Below are positions 9,284 through 18,452 of a stretch of DNA of 44,114 nt, one piece after another. Source of the stretch: Candidatus Woesearchaeota archaeon. GTDB taxonomy: Archaea > Nanobdellota > Nanobdellia > Woesearchaeales > JAGWAF01. The position numbers and the translations under genes are program-made. The DNA lies in assembly GCA_018303205.1 (NCBI GenBank), contig JAGVYP010000036.1:1-44114 (forward strand). Reading direction: 5' to 3'. The notes below the pieces were generated by a model, which was not told the origin of the DNA, ran no database searches, and saw only the letters and a list, made by a program, of their open reading frames with translations. Numbering within the stretch: position 1 is the stretch's first letter; every line of letters starts with the position of its first letter.

Positions 9284-10568
9284 AAACATAGATAAAACCC
9301 GATTTTCTTATTTCTTCTGGTTCATAGATATTTCGCGCATCAAGAATAAAAGGCTGTTTCATCAGACTTTTCATTTTTTCCTTATCTAATTCTCTAAAAG
9401 TATTCCATTCTGTAATGATGATGAGCGCATCAGCTCCTTCTAATGCTTCATAGGGAGTTTGCGCGTAATGAAGAGAAGGAAAGAGAGCTTTGGTTGCAAG
9501 CATCGCTTCAGGATCAAATACTCGAACTTGAGCTTGTTCTTTGAGAAGGAAACGGATAATGTCAAGAGACGGAGCTTCCCTAATATCATCTGTTTTTGGT
9601 TTAAACGCGATACCCCAAAGTGCAATGGTTTTTCCTGATAAATGGGGAATTTGTTTTTTGAGTTTTTCACAGACAAAAATGCGTTGTTCTTGATTTACTT
9701 TATCAACTGCCTCTAAGATACGGAAAGGAGACCCTTCTGTTTTTCCTTGATGTAGTATTCCTTTAATATCTTTAGGAAAGCAGCTTCCTCCATAACCCAG
9801 GCCTGCTTGTAAAAATCTTGGTCCTATACGCTGATCAAGACCAATGCCTTTTGCAACTGCTTTAATATCTGCTCCTACTTTTTCGCAAAAACGTGCAAAT
9901 TCATTCATAAAAGAGATTCTTGTTGCGAGCATCGCATTACCTGCATACTTAATGACTTCCGCACTTTTAACATCAGTAAAAATAAGAGGTTGAGTAGGAC
10001 GAGTAATGCCTTTATACAATTGTTCCATAATGCTTTTTGCTTTCTCGTCAGAAGTTCCTACAATAACCCTATCAGGGTGTAAGAAATCTTGAACTGCTGA
10101 TCCTTCTCGTAAGAATTCAGGATTGGAAACAACCGAGAAAGAAACTTTATTTTTTTGATGTCTTTTAATAATTTCAGTTACCCTGTCTGCAGTACCCACA
10201 GGAACCGTGCTTTTATTAGCGATAACTGCATAGTGAGAAAGATGTTTTCCAATGGTTTCTGCAACAGCATCTACATACTGCAGATCCACAGAACCATCTT
10301 CTGCAGAAGGGGTTCCTACAGCAATAAAGATAACCTCTGCTTCCAAGAGTGCAGAAACTGCATCTGTAGTAAAAAAAAGACGTTGTTCACGTACATTGCG
10401 CGTGAGTAATTCAGGTAATCCAGGCTCAAAAAGAGGAACACTTCCTTTTTTCAATTTTTGGATCTTTTGATTATCAATATCGACGCAAGTAACATCATTT
10501 CCCAGATCAGCAAGGCAAGTACCTGCAACTAAGCCAACATACCCTGTTCCAAAAATAGTAATACGCAT
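9267..10568 (-). CDS. ugd: UDP-glucose 6-dehydrogenase
   Basis: MRITIFGTGYVGLVAGTCLADLGNDVTCVDID, SNPEFLREGSAVQDFLHPDRVIVG, GLGYGGSCFPKDIKG. Confidence 0.92.
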   Translation of the reverse strand: MRITIFGTGYVGLVAGTCLADLGNDVTCVDIDNQKIQKLKKGSVPLFEPGLPELLTRNVREQRLFFTTDAVSALLEAEVIFIAVGTPSAEDGSVDLQYVDAVAETIGKHLSHYAVIANKSTVPVGTADRVTEIIKRHQKNKVSFSVVSNPEFLREGSAVQDFLHPDRVIVGTSDEKAKSIMEQLYKGITRPTQPLIFTDVKSAEVIKYAGNAMLATRISFMNEFARFCEKVGADIKAVAKGIGLDQRIGPRFLQAGLGYGGSCFPKDIKGILHQGKTEGSPFRILEAVDKVNQEQRIFVCEKLKKQIPHLSGKTIALWGIAFKPKTDDIREAPSLDIIRFLLKEQAQVRVFDPEAMLATKALFPSLHYAQTPYEALEGADALIIITEWNTFRELDKEKMKSLMKQPFILDARNIYEPEEIRKSGFIYVSIGRP

Positions 10569-10840
10569 ACGTTTGAGCTGAAGAGCAAGGGTATAAAAAG
10601 ATTGTGGAGATCTGATCCTGTTTGAGACAATAGAAAATATTTCTTTTTATGATTTTTTCTTTTGATATTTTATATTATTTTATTTTTTATTTATCTTTTT
10701 ATCTGTTAAAGATCATTTAAAAAATTATTTTAGAAATGGAAGAAATAGAAAATTCAAAAATAGTAAATAGTATAAGATATAAAAAATGAAAATGAATTGA
10801 GAAGAGTATTCAAAAAAGAGAGAATGATGAAGATTTCTTA

Positions 10841-11677
10841 CTATGAAAATAGAACACGTTTTATTCCTGAAAAAAGAGAAGAAAGTTTATGATACGGCTG
10901 TTTTTGAAGTGAACAACAATTCCAGAAGAGAACGTGTGAGAGATTATTTTCAATGCCATGCACCTGAAGTGAAGAAGGGTGATGAAGCATGACTTTTCTA
11001 AAACTTGGCAAAAGATTTTGGGGAGTAATATATTTTGAGGGTATTTTTGTGTGAAGAAGAAGTCCTATCTTGGTATGCTCTTGACGATATCTTCCATGAA
11101 GATCAGAACTTCCAAAGCAAGGTAACCCCTGTTCTTTGGCAAAGGTTTTTACACGAAGATTATCAGACAACCAGGAACTGGAAACTTGAGCATTTTGTTC
11201 TACTCCTAAAGGCTGATGAGGAAATCTTTTTTTCATAGCAAGAATATTTTCTTTTCCACAACCATGAAAAAAAGAAGTGAAAGGATGAGCAAAAACAGCA
11301 ATTCCCCCTTGTGAAAAGGTTTTTTGAAGTGTAGTTGTAAGAGGAAGGTTGGGAGGAACAGCTTTTTGAATACCCCAGAGAAGAACATGTCCTTGTTGGG
11401 AAGTGACTTCTTCTCCTTTGATAACAAAAATTTTTTTATTATTTTTTTTAATGAGAAGTATATTTTTTTCTTGGGGATAAATTTTCCAATCTGAAGAAAG
11501 AATCTTTTTTCCATGAGAATCTTTGTTTTCTGAAAGCAGATCAAAGGTAAGAGTGGTGTTATAATCAGTAAAACTTATTGCATCTAATTTTCTTTGGAGA
11601 GCGCAGCGAAGTGTTTCTTCTAATCTTTCAGGAGGAACATGTACTTGACCATCAAAAGAAAAAAAAGATACTGCCAT
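10841..11677 (-). CDS. PHP-domain-like putative phosphoesterase
   Basis: Weak PHP pattern: FDGQVHVPPERLEETLRCALQRKLDAISFTDYNTT ... IAVFAHPF ... GSSDLHGRY. Confidence 0.6.
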   Translation of the reverse strand: MAVSFFSFDGQVHVPPERLEETLRCALQRKLDAISFTDYNTTLTFDLLSENKDSHGKKILSSDWKIYPQEKNILLIKKNNKKIFVIKGEEVTSQQGHVLLWGIQKAVPPNLPLTTTLQKTFSQGGIAVFAHPFTSFFHGCGKENILAMKKRFPHQPLGVEQNAQVSSSWLSDNLRVKTFAKEQGLPCFGSSDLHGRYRQEHTKIGLLLHTKIPSKYITPQNLLPSFRKVMLHHPSSLQVHGIENNLSHVLFWNCCSLQKQPYHKLSSLFSGIKRVLFS

Positions 11678-11849
11678 TAGCTTTTTGGGATGTTCTTATT
11701 TTTAAAGGTAGAGGTCGTCTGTGACTATGTGGTGTGTTCTTAATTTTATTTTATTATTTTTATTACAAAGAACAAAAAAAGAAGAAAAAGGACACAAGAA
11801 TATAAAAAAAATAAATTGACAAAGAAAAAAAGAGCGAAAAACCGTTATC

Positions 11850-11857
11850 TTTAAATA
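11850..11857 (+). promoter_or_regulatory. TATA-like box for leaderless NAD(P)H-hydrate epimerase-like gene
   Basis: tttaaata centred about 26.5 nt upstream of ATG 11880; only about 8 nt upstream of ATG 11862, supporting 11880 as the start. Confidence 0.5.
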
Positions 11858-11879
11858 GCGTATGAAAATAGCTTGCGTT

Positions 11880-12479
11880 ATGATTACAGTCCAAGAGTTA
11901 GAAGCTTTAAAGAAGCTTACCTGCGAAACAGGAGGAAGGTCTAGAGAAGACATTATGGAATCTGCGGGATGGGCTATTTACACCATCATGACCCAAAGGT
12001 ACCCTGATCTCGGAAAGAAAAAAATAGTGGCGATATGCGATGGGAGTGAAGAAGGAGGCTATGGTTTAGTGTTTGCTCATTTCTTGGATGAAAATTTTGT
12101 TGATGTCAAAATCCTGATTACTGAGAAAGTACTAGAACCTTCTACCCAAGCAAAAACAGAACGCATGCGCAAAGAAATTATGTGCAAAGATACTGGAGAA
12201 TTTTTAGAGCATCTTGAAAAAGCAGATTTAGTAATTGATGCATCAAAACATATGGATCGTTCGCTTATGGAGAAGATCAATGCGTCATCTGCAGAGATTA
12301 TCTCAGTAGAAGCACCCTCTGGTATTGATTTACGAAAAGAAAAAATAATGTTGCCCCATATTGATGCTGATTTGATTTTAACCATGCATGACATAAAACC
12401 CGCATTGGAAACATTAAAAGAAAAAGTAGTTATTTTAGATTTAGGATTAGCAGATTATAGCGTCGAGAGTGAAACCTAA
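11880..12479 (+). CDS. NAD(P)H-hydrate epimerase-like (YjeF N-terminal domain) protein
   Basis: MITVQELEALKKLTCETGGRSREDIMESAGWAIY...ICDGSEEGGYGLVFAHFL...VIDAS...SVEAPSGIDL. Confidence 0.65.
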   Translation: MITVQELEALKKLTCETGGRSREDIMESAGWAIYTIMTQRYPDLGKKKIVAICDGSEEGGYGLVFAHFLDENFVDVKILITEKVLEPSTQAKTERMRKEIMCKDTGEFLEHLEKADLVIDASKHMDRSLMEKINASSAEIISVEAPSGIDLRKEKIMLPHIDADLILTMHDIKPALETLKEKVVILDLGLADYSVESET

Positions 12480-12730
12480 TGCCACGATATAAGATTACGT
12501 ATGACAAGGAAAAGTGCATAGGGGCAATGACGTGTGTAGCAAATTCTCCAGACAGCTGGGAATATGATGGGGATAGGAAAGTAAATTTGAAAGGAGCGGT
12601 ATTTAATAAGGAAACACAAAAGTATGAGCTCATTATTGAATCAAATGATGATCGCTTTGAAAAAGATATGGACGCTGCGACAGGCTGCCCTGTGGATGGC
12701 GTAATAAAAATAGAAAGATTAGATGATTAA
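12479..12730 (+). CDS. Single-cluster ferredoxin, predicted 3Fe-4S type
   Basis: KCIGAMTCVANSPDSWEYDGD...TGCPVDGVIKIE: CxxAxxC...CP, second Cys of CxxCxxC replaced. Confidence 0.8.
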   Translation: MPRYKITYDKEKCIGAMTCVANSPDSWEYDGDRKVNLKGAVFNKETQKYELIIESNDDRFEKDMDAATGCPVDGVIKIERLDD

Positions 12731-12760
12731 GAAAATATATTCTTGGACTACTGCCTCCTC

Positions 12761-12875
12761 TTTTTTGATGGTGTTGCCTTGTAGTAATAACTAGGAGAAC
12801 AGCCGATTCATGCAGGCTGTTCGACGCGAATGCTCCGATCAACGGAGGAGTAAATCTACGCAACACCATCAAAAG
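12761..12875 (+). ncRNA. Candidate structured RNA/intergenic element, copy 1
   Basis: 15-bp perfect outer inverted repeat TTTTGATGGTGTTGC/GCAACACCATCAAAA, then CTT bulge, GTAG/CTAC stem, hairpin AACAGCC-GATTCATGCA-GGCTGTT and hairpin CTCCG-ATCAA-CGGAG; internal motifs shared with 34971-35076. Confidence 0.7.
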
Positions 12876-12948
12876 ATGTAATTTAAGAGCGTTTTATAAT
12901 TGTTACATTCTCGAGAAGATTCATGAATAAAAAAATAAATAAAAGGGA

Positions 12949-14484
12949 TTACGCTTCTGCTTTTTCTACGTCAAGAAGTTCAGATTCTGGAATAAGTTCA
13001 GCAACTTCATCTTTTCCTCTGCTGCGCATATTCTTAATGGTAAAGCCTACCAAAGCTCCTCCTGCTCGAGTTAAACGCACAACGTCACGCAAAGTACTTT
13101 GTTTAAGGAGGCGTTTTAAGATGTATCCTGGTCTGAAGTAAAATTTGCGGTACGCTTGATCAAAATAAGAAGTAATGACATGGGAGGGTAATCCACAAAT
13201 GAGCTCACTGAAATTTGCTGTTTCAAGCGTTTTTTCAATGTCATAGGCAGAGAAATCTTGTTTGAGCTTTAACTTGTCTTTGACTAAATCCCAGAGCTCT
13301 GTTCCTGGGTAAGGAGTAGTAATGTTAAATGATGCATAGGTAGGGTCAATTTCGAGTACAAAATTGATGGTTTGCTGAATCGTTTCCTCAGTTTCCCCAG
13401 GATTTCCCATCATGATATGAGCTACGGTGTCTATTTTATGTTTCTTGCAGAGTGCAAAGGTTGTTCTGATTTGATCAAGCGTTTGTCCCTTTTTAATGTT
13501 ATTAAGGATTTGCTGTGATCCTGATTCTACACCAAATTTGATGAGATGACATCCTGTTTTTGCCATCCAGCCTAACATTTCATCATCAACGGTATTTACA
13601 CGCGCATTGACAATCCAAGTAATGTCGATATTTCTATTGATAAGTTCTTTACAGATCTCAAGGGTTCTGCGTTTGCTGAACGTGAAGGTTTCATCCCTGA
13701 AAAATATTTCTCTGATGCCATATTCTTTTACATTGCGCTCAATTTCATCAACTAAGCGTTTGGCTGACATTGCACGATATACTTTTCCATGGAGAACAAC
13801 AGCTGTACAATAAGTACAAAGTGCTGGACAACCTCTGGAAGATAACATCGTTGTATACGGTAATCTTTTTGCAAGAGGATTAAAGTATTCTGCATTGGGA
13901 ATAAGGGAAAGGTCTGCAAAGGGAAGCGCGTCAAGATTTTCTATAGGAGGTGCTCTGCCTGTTGTTTTTATTTCTCCTTCGGGAGTACGATACCCAATGC
14001 CAATAACCTTATTCAAGTTTTTTCCGCCCTGCTCAAGTTCAACGATAAGATTTCTTAAAGCAAGATCAGGATCTCCTAAAACAATATAATCAATAGCATG
14101 CTCTTGCAAAGTAGGTTTTGGCATGGTCGTAACATGGGTTCCAAAAAAGATGACATTGAGATCAGGATATCTTTTTTTAATTTCTTTAATACAATCAACA
14201 TCTGATGAGAAAGTAATCGTTGCTGTGCTGACACAGACATATTTTGGCTTTAATGCTGCAACGTCTTGCACAATTTTATCAAAATCAAATCCTAAACCCA
14301 TAGCATCAATGAGCTTTACTTCTCCTACTTCTTTCAGCGTTGCACCAACAACTGCAAGTGCTGTGGGAGGCCAATTGTAATTAGCTCTGCCTTTACACCA
14401 GCAGCCATAGAACGTATCACGAACTACTTTAGTGCCTTGTCGTGAAGGCGGATTGAGCAAGACAATGATCGGTTTTTCTGTCAT
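12949..14484 (-). CDS. B12-binding-domain radical SAM protein
   Basis: LLNPPS...WPPTALAVVGATL N-terminal domain; SSRGCPALCTYCTAV (CxxxCxxC); DEMLGWMAKTGCHLIKFGVESGS. Confidence 0.9.
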   Translation of the reverse strand: MTEKPIIVLLNPPSRQGTKVVRDTFYGCWCKGRANYNWPPTALAVVGATLKEVGEVKLIDAMGLGFDFDKIVQDVAALKPKYVCVSTATITFSSDVDCIKEIKKRYPDLNVIFFGTHVTTMPKPTLQEHAIDYIVLGDPDLALRNLIVELEQGGKNLNKVIGIGYRTPEGEIKTTGRAPPIENLDALPFADLSLIPNAEYFNPLAKRLPYTTMLSSRGCPALCTYCTAVVLHGKVYRAMSAKRLVDEIERNVKEYGIREIFFRDETFTFSKRRTLEICKELINRNIDITWIVNARVNTVDDEMLGWMAKTGCHLIKFGVESGSQQILNNIKKGQTLDQIRTTFALCKKHKIDTVAHIMMGNPGETEETIQQTINFVLEIDPTYASFNITTPYPGTELWDLVKDKLKLKQDFSAYDIEKTLETANFSELICGLPSHVITSYFDQAYRKFYFRPGYILKRLLKQSTLRDVVRLTRAGGALVGFTIKNMRSRGKDEVAELIPESELLDVEKAEA

Positions 14485-14657
14485 AGGATCTTCCTGATAG
14501 TGAAGGGGTGGGACACTTTATAAAGTTTTCGTATTGTCTTGACGATAAAAGTTAACAGGGTGAAGAAGAATAAGACCGAAAACAATATAAAGGAGTAATA
14601 AATCTTAATTATTAATTATTTATATTTATTGTAATTTATTGAGCGAATTGATTGAAC

Positions 14658-14879
14658 ATGGTATCCAAAACTAAAACAACAACAATATCTATTCCCACAA
14701 TGCTCGCTGAAAAAATACGAGAAAAATGCGAAGGAACAGGATTTAATTCAATTTCTAGCTATGTTACCTATGTACTCAGACAAGTCATTGCAGCTTATCC
14801 AAAAAAAGGAGAGCCAGGAAGCAAAGAAGAAACAGAACAAGTCAAAGAAAATCTAAAAGGACTAGGATACTTGAAGTAA
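14658..14879 (+). CDS. Ribbon-helix-helix-like small protein with LKGLGYLK C-terminal tail
   Basis: MVSKTKTTTISIPTMLAEKIREKCEGTGFNSISSYVTYVLRQVIA; ends one nt before the next gene. Confidence 0.7.
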   Translation: MVSKTKTTTISIPTMLAEKIREKCEGTGFNSISSYVTYVLRQVIAAYPKKGEPGSKEETEQVKENLKGLGYLK

Positions 14880-14880
14880 C

Positions 14881-16254
14881 ATGACAAAAGTATTTCTCTT
14901 TGGAATAGATGGTGCAACACCTGAACTTCTTTTCGGAGCATGGAAAAATGAACTTCCTCATCTAAAAAAACTTATGGAAAAGGGAAGCTATGCAAAAATG
15001 AACAGTACCATACCACCTATTACTATTGTTGCATGGAATGCAATGATTTCTGGAAAAGATCCTAGCGAAATAGGACTTTTTGGATACACCTTTAAAGACG
15101 ATCAAGGAGAACAACAAATTGTCACTTCAAAAAATAGAAAGTGTGAAGTGCTCTGGGACATTCTGGGAAGAGAAAAAAAACAAAGCATTGCACTCTATGT
15201 TCCATTAACTTATCCTGTGCATCCACTTAATGGCTGTATGGTGAGTGATTTTTTAACTCCAACCATTGAAAGTGAGTGTACATACCCTCCTGAACTGAAA
15301 GAAAAAATAAAAGGATATGGTAATACCAAAATTTTCTTTGATGTTGTTGTTGGATTAGGAGGACACAAAAGCTTATCACCACAAGAACTGATTGAAAGAA
15401 CATACACCATGACAGAGATGCAAATAAAACTACTCAAAGATCTTCTCGTAAACAAGCCCTGGGATTTTTTTATGACAGTCATGCTCGGCACAGACAGATT
15501 ACAACACATGCTCTGGAATCATTTTGATAAAACCCATAGACGTTATGTTAAGGATTCTCCGCATAAGAATGCATTAAAAGAATATTATATTTATTTAGAT
15601 AAAAAATTCGGAGAAATACTTTCCCTTCTTGATGAGGATACGATCATTATTGTTGCATCAGATCATGGTATGGTCAAACAAGAAGGAAAAATTAACATCA
15701 ATAACTGGCTCAATGAAGAAGGATACTTAGTATTCAAAAAGCCTCTTAAAGAAAAAACACGATTTCATACCAGCCATATTGATATGAACAAAACACTCGC
15801 ATGGGGAAGCGGAGCCTATCATGGAAGAATCTTTATCAACAAAGAAAAAGCAGGAAATGCATATGGAAAGATACGGGAAGAGATTATTAAAAAATTAAAA
15901 AAAATACCTGATGATCAAGGAAAACCCCTCAAAACAACCGTGTACAAGGCAGAGGAAATTTATAAGAATCCAAAACATCCTGACTGTCCTGATCTGACTG
16001 TTTATTTTGATGACTTGCGATGGTCTTCTAATCCTGACCTAGGACAAGAAGGACTATATTCTTGGGAAACTGCACTGGGTGCAGACAGTGCAGGGCATGC
16101 AAGACAAGGATGTTTTATTATTTATGGAAAAGGAATAAAACACAGAGGATTGATGAAAGACATTGATATCAGGCAAGTAGCACCCACCATCCTGAAATTG
16201 ATGAAAATTCCTGTTCCTAAAGATATGGTCATACCTTCACTGGAGGTAACCTAA
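14881..16254 (+). CDS. Alkaline-phosphatase-superfamily phosphodiesterase/nucleotide pyrophosphatase-like protein
   Basis: MTKVFLFGIDGATPELLFGAW...PPITIVAWNAMISGKDPSEIGLFGY...IIIVASDHGM. Confidence 0.82.
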   Translation: MTKVFLFGIDGATPELLFGAWKNELPHLKKLMEKGSYAKMNSTIPPITIVAWNAMISGKDPSEIGLFGYTFKDDQGEQQIVTSKNRKCEVLWDILGREKKQSIALYVPLTYPVHPLNGCMVSDFLTPTIESECTYPPELKEKIKGYGNTKIFFDVVVGLGGHKSLSPQELIERTYTMTEMQIKLLKDLLVNKPWDFFMTVMLGTDRLQHMLWNHFDKTHRRYVKDSPHKNALKEYYIYLDKKFGEILSLLDEDTIIIVASDHGMVKQEGKININNWLNEEGYLVFKKPLKEKTRFHTSHIDMNKTLAWGSGAYHGRIFINKEKAGNAYGKIREEIIKKLKKIPDDQGKPLKTTVYKAEEIYKNPKHPDCPDLTVYFDDLRWSSNPDLGQEGLYSWETALGADSAGHARQGCFIIYGKGIKHRGLMKDIDIRQVAPTILKLMKIPVPKDMVIPSLEVT

Positions 16255-17351
16255 TGGCATATTTTCCTGAATCAACACTTATTGATACTATAGATGGGTT
16301 GCAATGCAAATCATATGCGCACGAACATCCTGAAGGGTACATTATTGTAAAGCCAAAATATGTACCAAAAGACATTCTTCAAGGAGAAGGTTTGAAATAC
16401 CGATTTCTTTTTGAAAAATGCCTTGTCCGCTTTAATTTTTTTGCAAAGAAAGAAATACTCAAACAATACGTTGCACAGTTCAGAAAGAAACTTCCAGAAT
16501 ATATTTATGAGTCTCCAAGTCATGGCACTTGGTTTTTTGTTGTTCCAAAGCATAAAATAAAGACCATCCATGATGGAAAAAAAGGACTCCAAGAACTTCT
16601 CAAAGTTCCTGAAAAAGATTTAGACAGTTACCTTACTCTTGTGAGAGAATTAGTATCTTTTTTAACCAAAAGCGGTGTTTCTACTAAACACCTTGGCATT
16701 ACCCATTCTACTCTTTTAGGAAATTACACACCAGGCACTTCTGATATTGACATTCTTATTTACGGGAAAAAAAATGGATGGAAAATTTTATGCTACTTAC
16801 AAACTGCAAAACATGCATTGCTCAAATGGAAAACAGAAGAGGAATGGAAAACCTATTATCAAGAGCATAAAACCTCAGAATCTTCACATTTCACAGAACA
16901 AGAATATGTAAGGCATATGATCAGAAAAAGATACGAGGGATTTTTTGGAGGAACCGTGTTTACCTTATTTATCATCGAAGAACCAGAAGAAACCTGGATA
17001 CCTTGGGAAGAGGAAACCTATGAAAGGATAGGATTAGTAACCATAGAAGGAAGAGTAACCCATCATGAAAATAGCCATGTCAGACCAGGAGGTTACGAAA
17101 TAAAAGACGCAAAGATTTTAGAAAAAGAAAAACAGATTACAATAGATCCTTCCCTTTCCATCACAAGAGTTGTATCTTACTCTTTACCTTTTCTTCATCA
17201 AGCAAGAACAGGAGAAACTATAACTGCCTGTGGATTATTAGAAAAAGTAACTTCCAAAAAAAGAAAACCCTATTATCGTGTCGTACTGGGTTATGTTGAT
17301 GCATACCTTTCAGAAAGAAGAGAAAAAGAATATCTCAAATCAAGATGGTGA
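16254..17351 (+). CDS. COG1665-like predicted nucleotidyltransferase, paralog A
   Basis: GITHSTLLGNYTPGTSDIDILIYG Pol-beta-like D-x-D region; C-terminal VRPGGYEI...ITACGLLEKV...YYRVVLGYVDAYL. Confidence 0.65.
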   Translation: MAYFPESTLIDTIDGLQCKSYAHEHPEGYIIVKPKYVPKDILQGEGLKYRFLFEKCLVRFNFFAKKEILKQYVAQFRKKLPEYIYESPSHGTWFFVVPKHKIKTIHDGKKGLQELLKVPEKDLDSYLTLVRELVSFLTKSGVSTKHLGITHSTLLGNYTPGTSDIDILIYGKKNGWKILCYLQTAKHALLKWKTEEEWKTYYQEHKTSESSHFTEQEYVRHMIRKRYEGFFGGTVFTLFIIEEPEETWIPWEEETYERIGLVTIEGRVTHHENSHVRPGGYEIKDAKILEKEKQITIDPSLSITRVVSYSLPFLHQARTGETITACGLLEKVTSKKRKPYYRVVLGYVDAYLSERREKEYLKSRW

Positions 17352-17357
17352 GGAACA

Positions 17358-18452
17358 ATGCACTTCTATGAATCTTCCATCATCACAACCAAAGATGGGT
17401 TACATTGCCAAGTCTATGGAAATGAACATCCTTCCCAAGCTATTTTTGTAAAACCGAAATATATTCCGACAGAAAAAGTAGAATGTAATGCTTTGCCTTA
17501 CCGTTTTATTTCAGGGAAAAAAATGAACAGGCTTAATCTCTGGATAAACCAGGAAGAATTAAAAAAATATATTGCTGATTTTAGAAAAGCATATCCTCAG
17601 TATATCTATAAAAGTCCTTATCATGATCATGATCGTCTTTTTTTTGCTATACCCATAGATCATATTGAACGTATTTATTACCCGAGAAGGGGGCTCAAAG
17701 AATTAATGGAAATGCCAGAAACAATGTTGGACAAGCATTTGAAGACCGTGTACCATTTTGTACAGTTCCTTCTGAAAAGTGGATTAAAAATTTCTGATCT
17801 CGGTATTACCTATTCGACACTGATGGGACATTATTTTAATGACATCTCTGATATTAACATTGTGATATATGGAAAAGAAAAGTTTTGGAAATTGCATGAG
17901 TTTTTAATGACTGCAAAGCATCCTTCATTGCAATGGAAAACAGACAAACAATGGATGGAATTTTATAACAAAAGAAACAGGTTTGCAATCTTTCCAAAAG
18001 AGGAATTTCTGCAGAGTATGAAAAGAAAAAAAACAGAAGGTTATTTTGAAAAGACTCTCTTTGTGCTTTTTGCAACAGAGAAAGAAGAAGAAACCTGGTA
18101 CACGTGGGGATCAGAACAGTATACTTCCCTTGGCTTAGCAACAGTGCAAGGAAGAGTAAAAGAGAATCACAGTTCTGTAGTACGACCCGGTTGTTATACT
18201 ATCGACCATACCCAGATAATCTCTTCTGAAAAAAACCTGCAAGTTCCTGTGAGCAAGATTGTTTTTTATTCACGTGATTATGGTATGCTTGCATATCCTG
18301 GAGAAAAGATCCGTGCATGTGGAATACTAGAAAAAGTGAAGCCTGCACGAGGAAGCGAGTATTACCGTATGGTTGTTGGTTACTTTGATGCATATCTTAC
18401 AGAAAGAAAAGAAAAAGAGTATATTACCTTGGTGAAAGAACATGCAAAATGA
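17358..18452 (+). CDS. COG1665-like predicted nucleotidyltransferase, paralog B (degraded D-x-D)
   Basis: Full-length paralog of the preceding gene; equivalent region GITYSTLMGHYFNDISDINIVIYG; VRPGCYTI...IRACGILEKV...YYRMVVGYFDAYL. Confidence 0.65.
   Translation: MHFYESSIITTKDGLHCQVYGNEHPSQAIFVKPKYIPTEKVECNALPYRFISGKKMNRLNLWINQEELKKYIADFRKAYPQYIYKSPYHDHDRLFFAIPIDHIERIYYPRRGLKELMEMPETMLDKHLKTVYHFVQFLLKSGLKISDLGITYSTLMGHYFNDISDINIVIYGKEKFWKLHEFLMTAKHPSLQWKTDKQWMEFYNKRNRFAIFPKEEFLQSMKRKKTEGYFEKTLFVLFATEKEEETWYTWGSEQYTSLGLATVQGRVKENHSSVVRPGCYTIDHTQIISSEKNLQVPVSKIVFYSRDYGMLAYPGEKIRACGILEKVKPARGSEYYRMVVGYFDAYLTERKEKEYITLVKEHAK

Noticed and set aside
12761-12875. Integron attC site interpretation of the structured element
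   Set aside because: Location after stop codons is attC-like, but here the interior is conserved and the outer arms vary, the reverse of attC; no RYYYAAC/GTTRRRY core and no integrase in the window.
12761-12875. Bulge-helix-bulge splicing motif or kink-turn at the CTT bulge
   Set aside because: Only one 3-nt bulge next to the 4-bp GTAG/CTAC helix is evident, with no matching bulge on the other strand and no tandem GA pairs.
14591-14640. AT-rich near-repeats (ttaattattaattatttatatttattg) upstream of the RHH gene
   Set aside because: Explained by ordinary archaeal AT-rich promoter composition; no clear periodic array.
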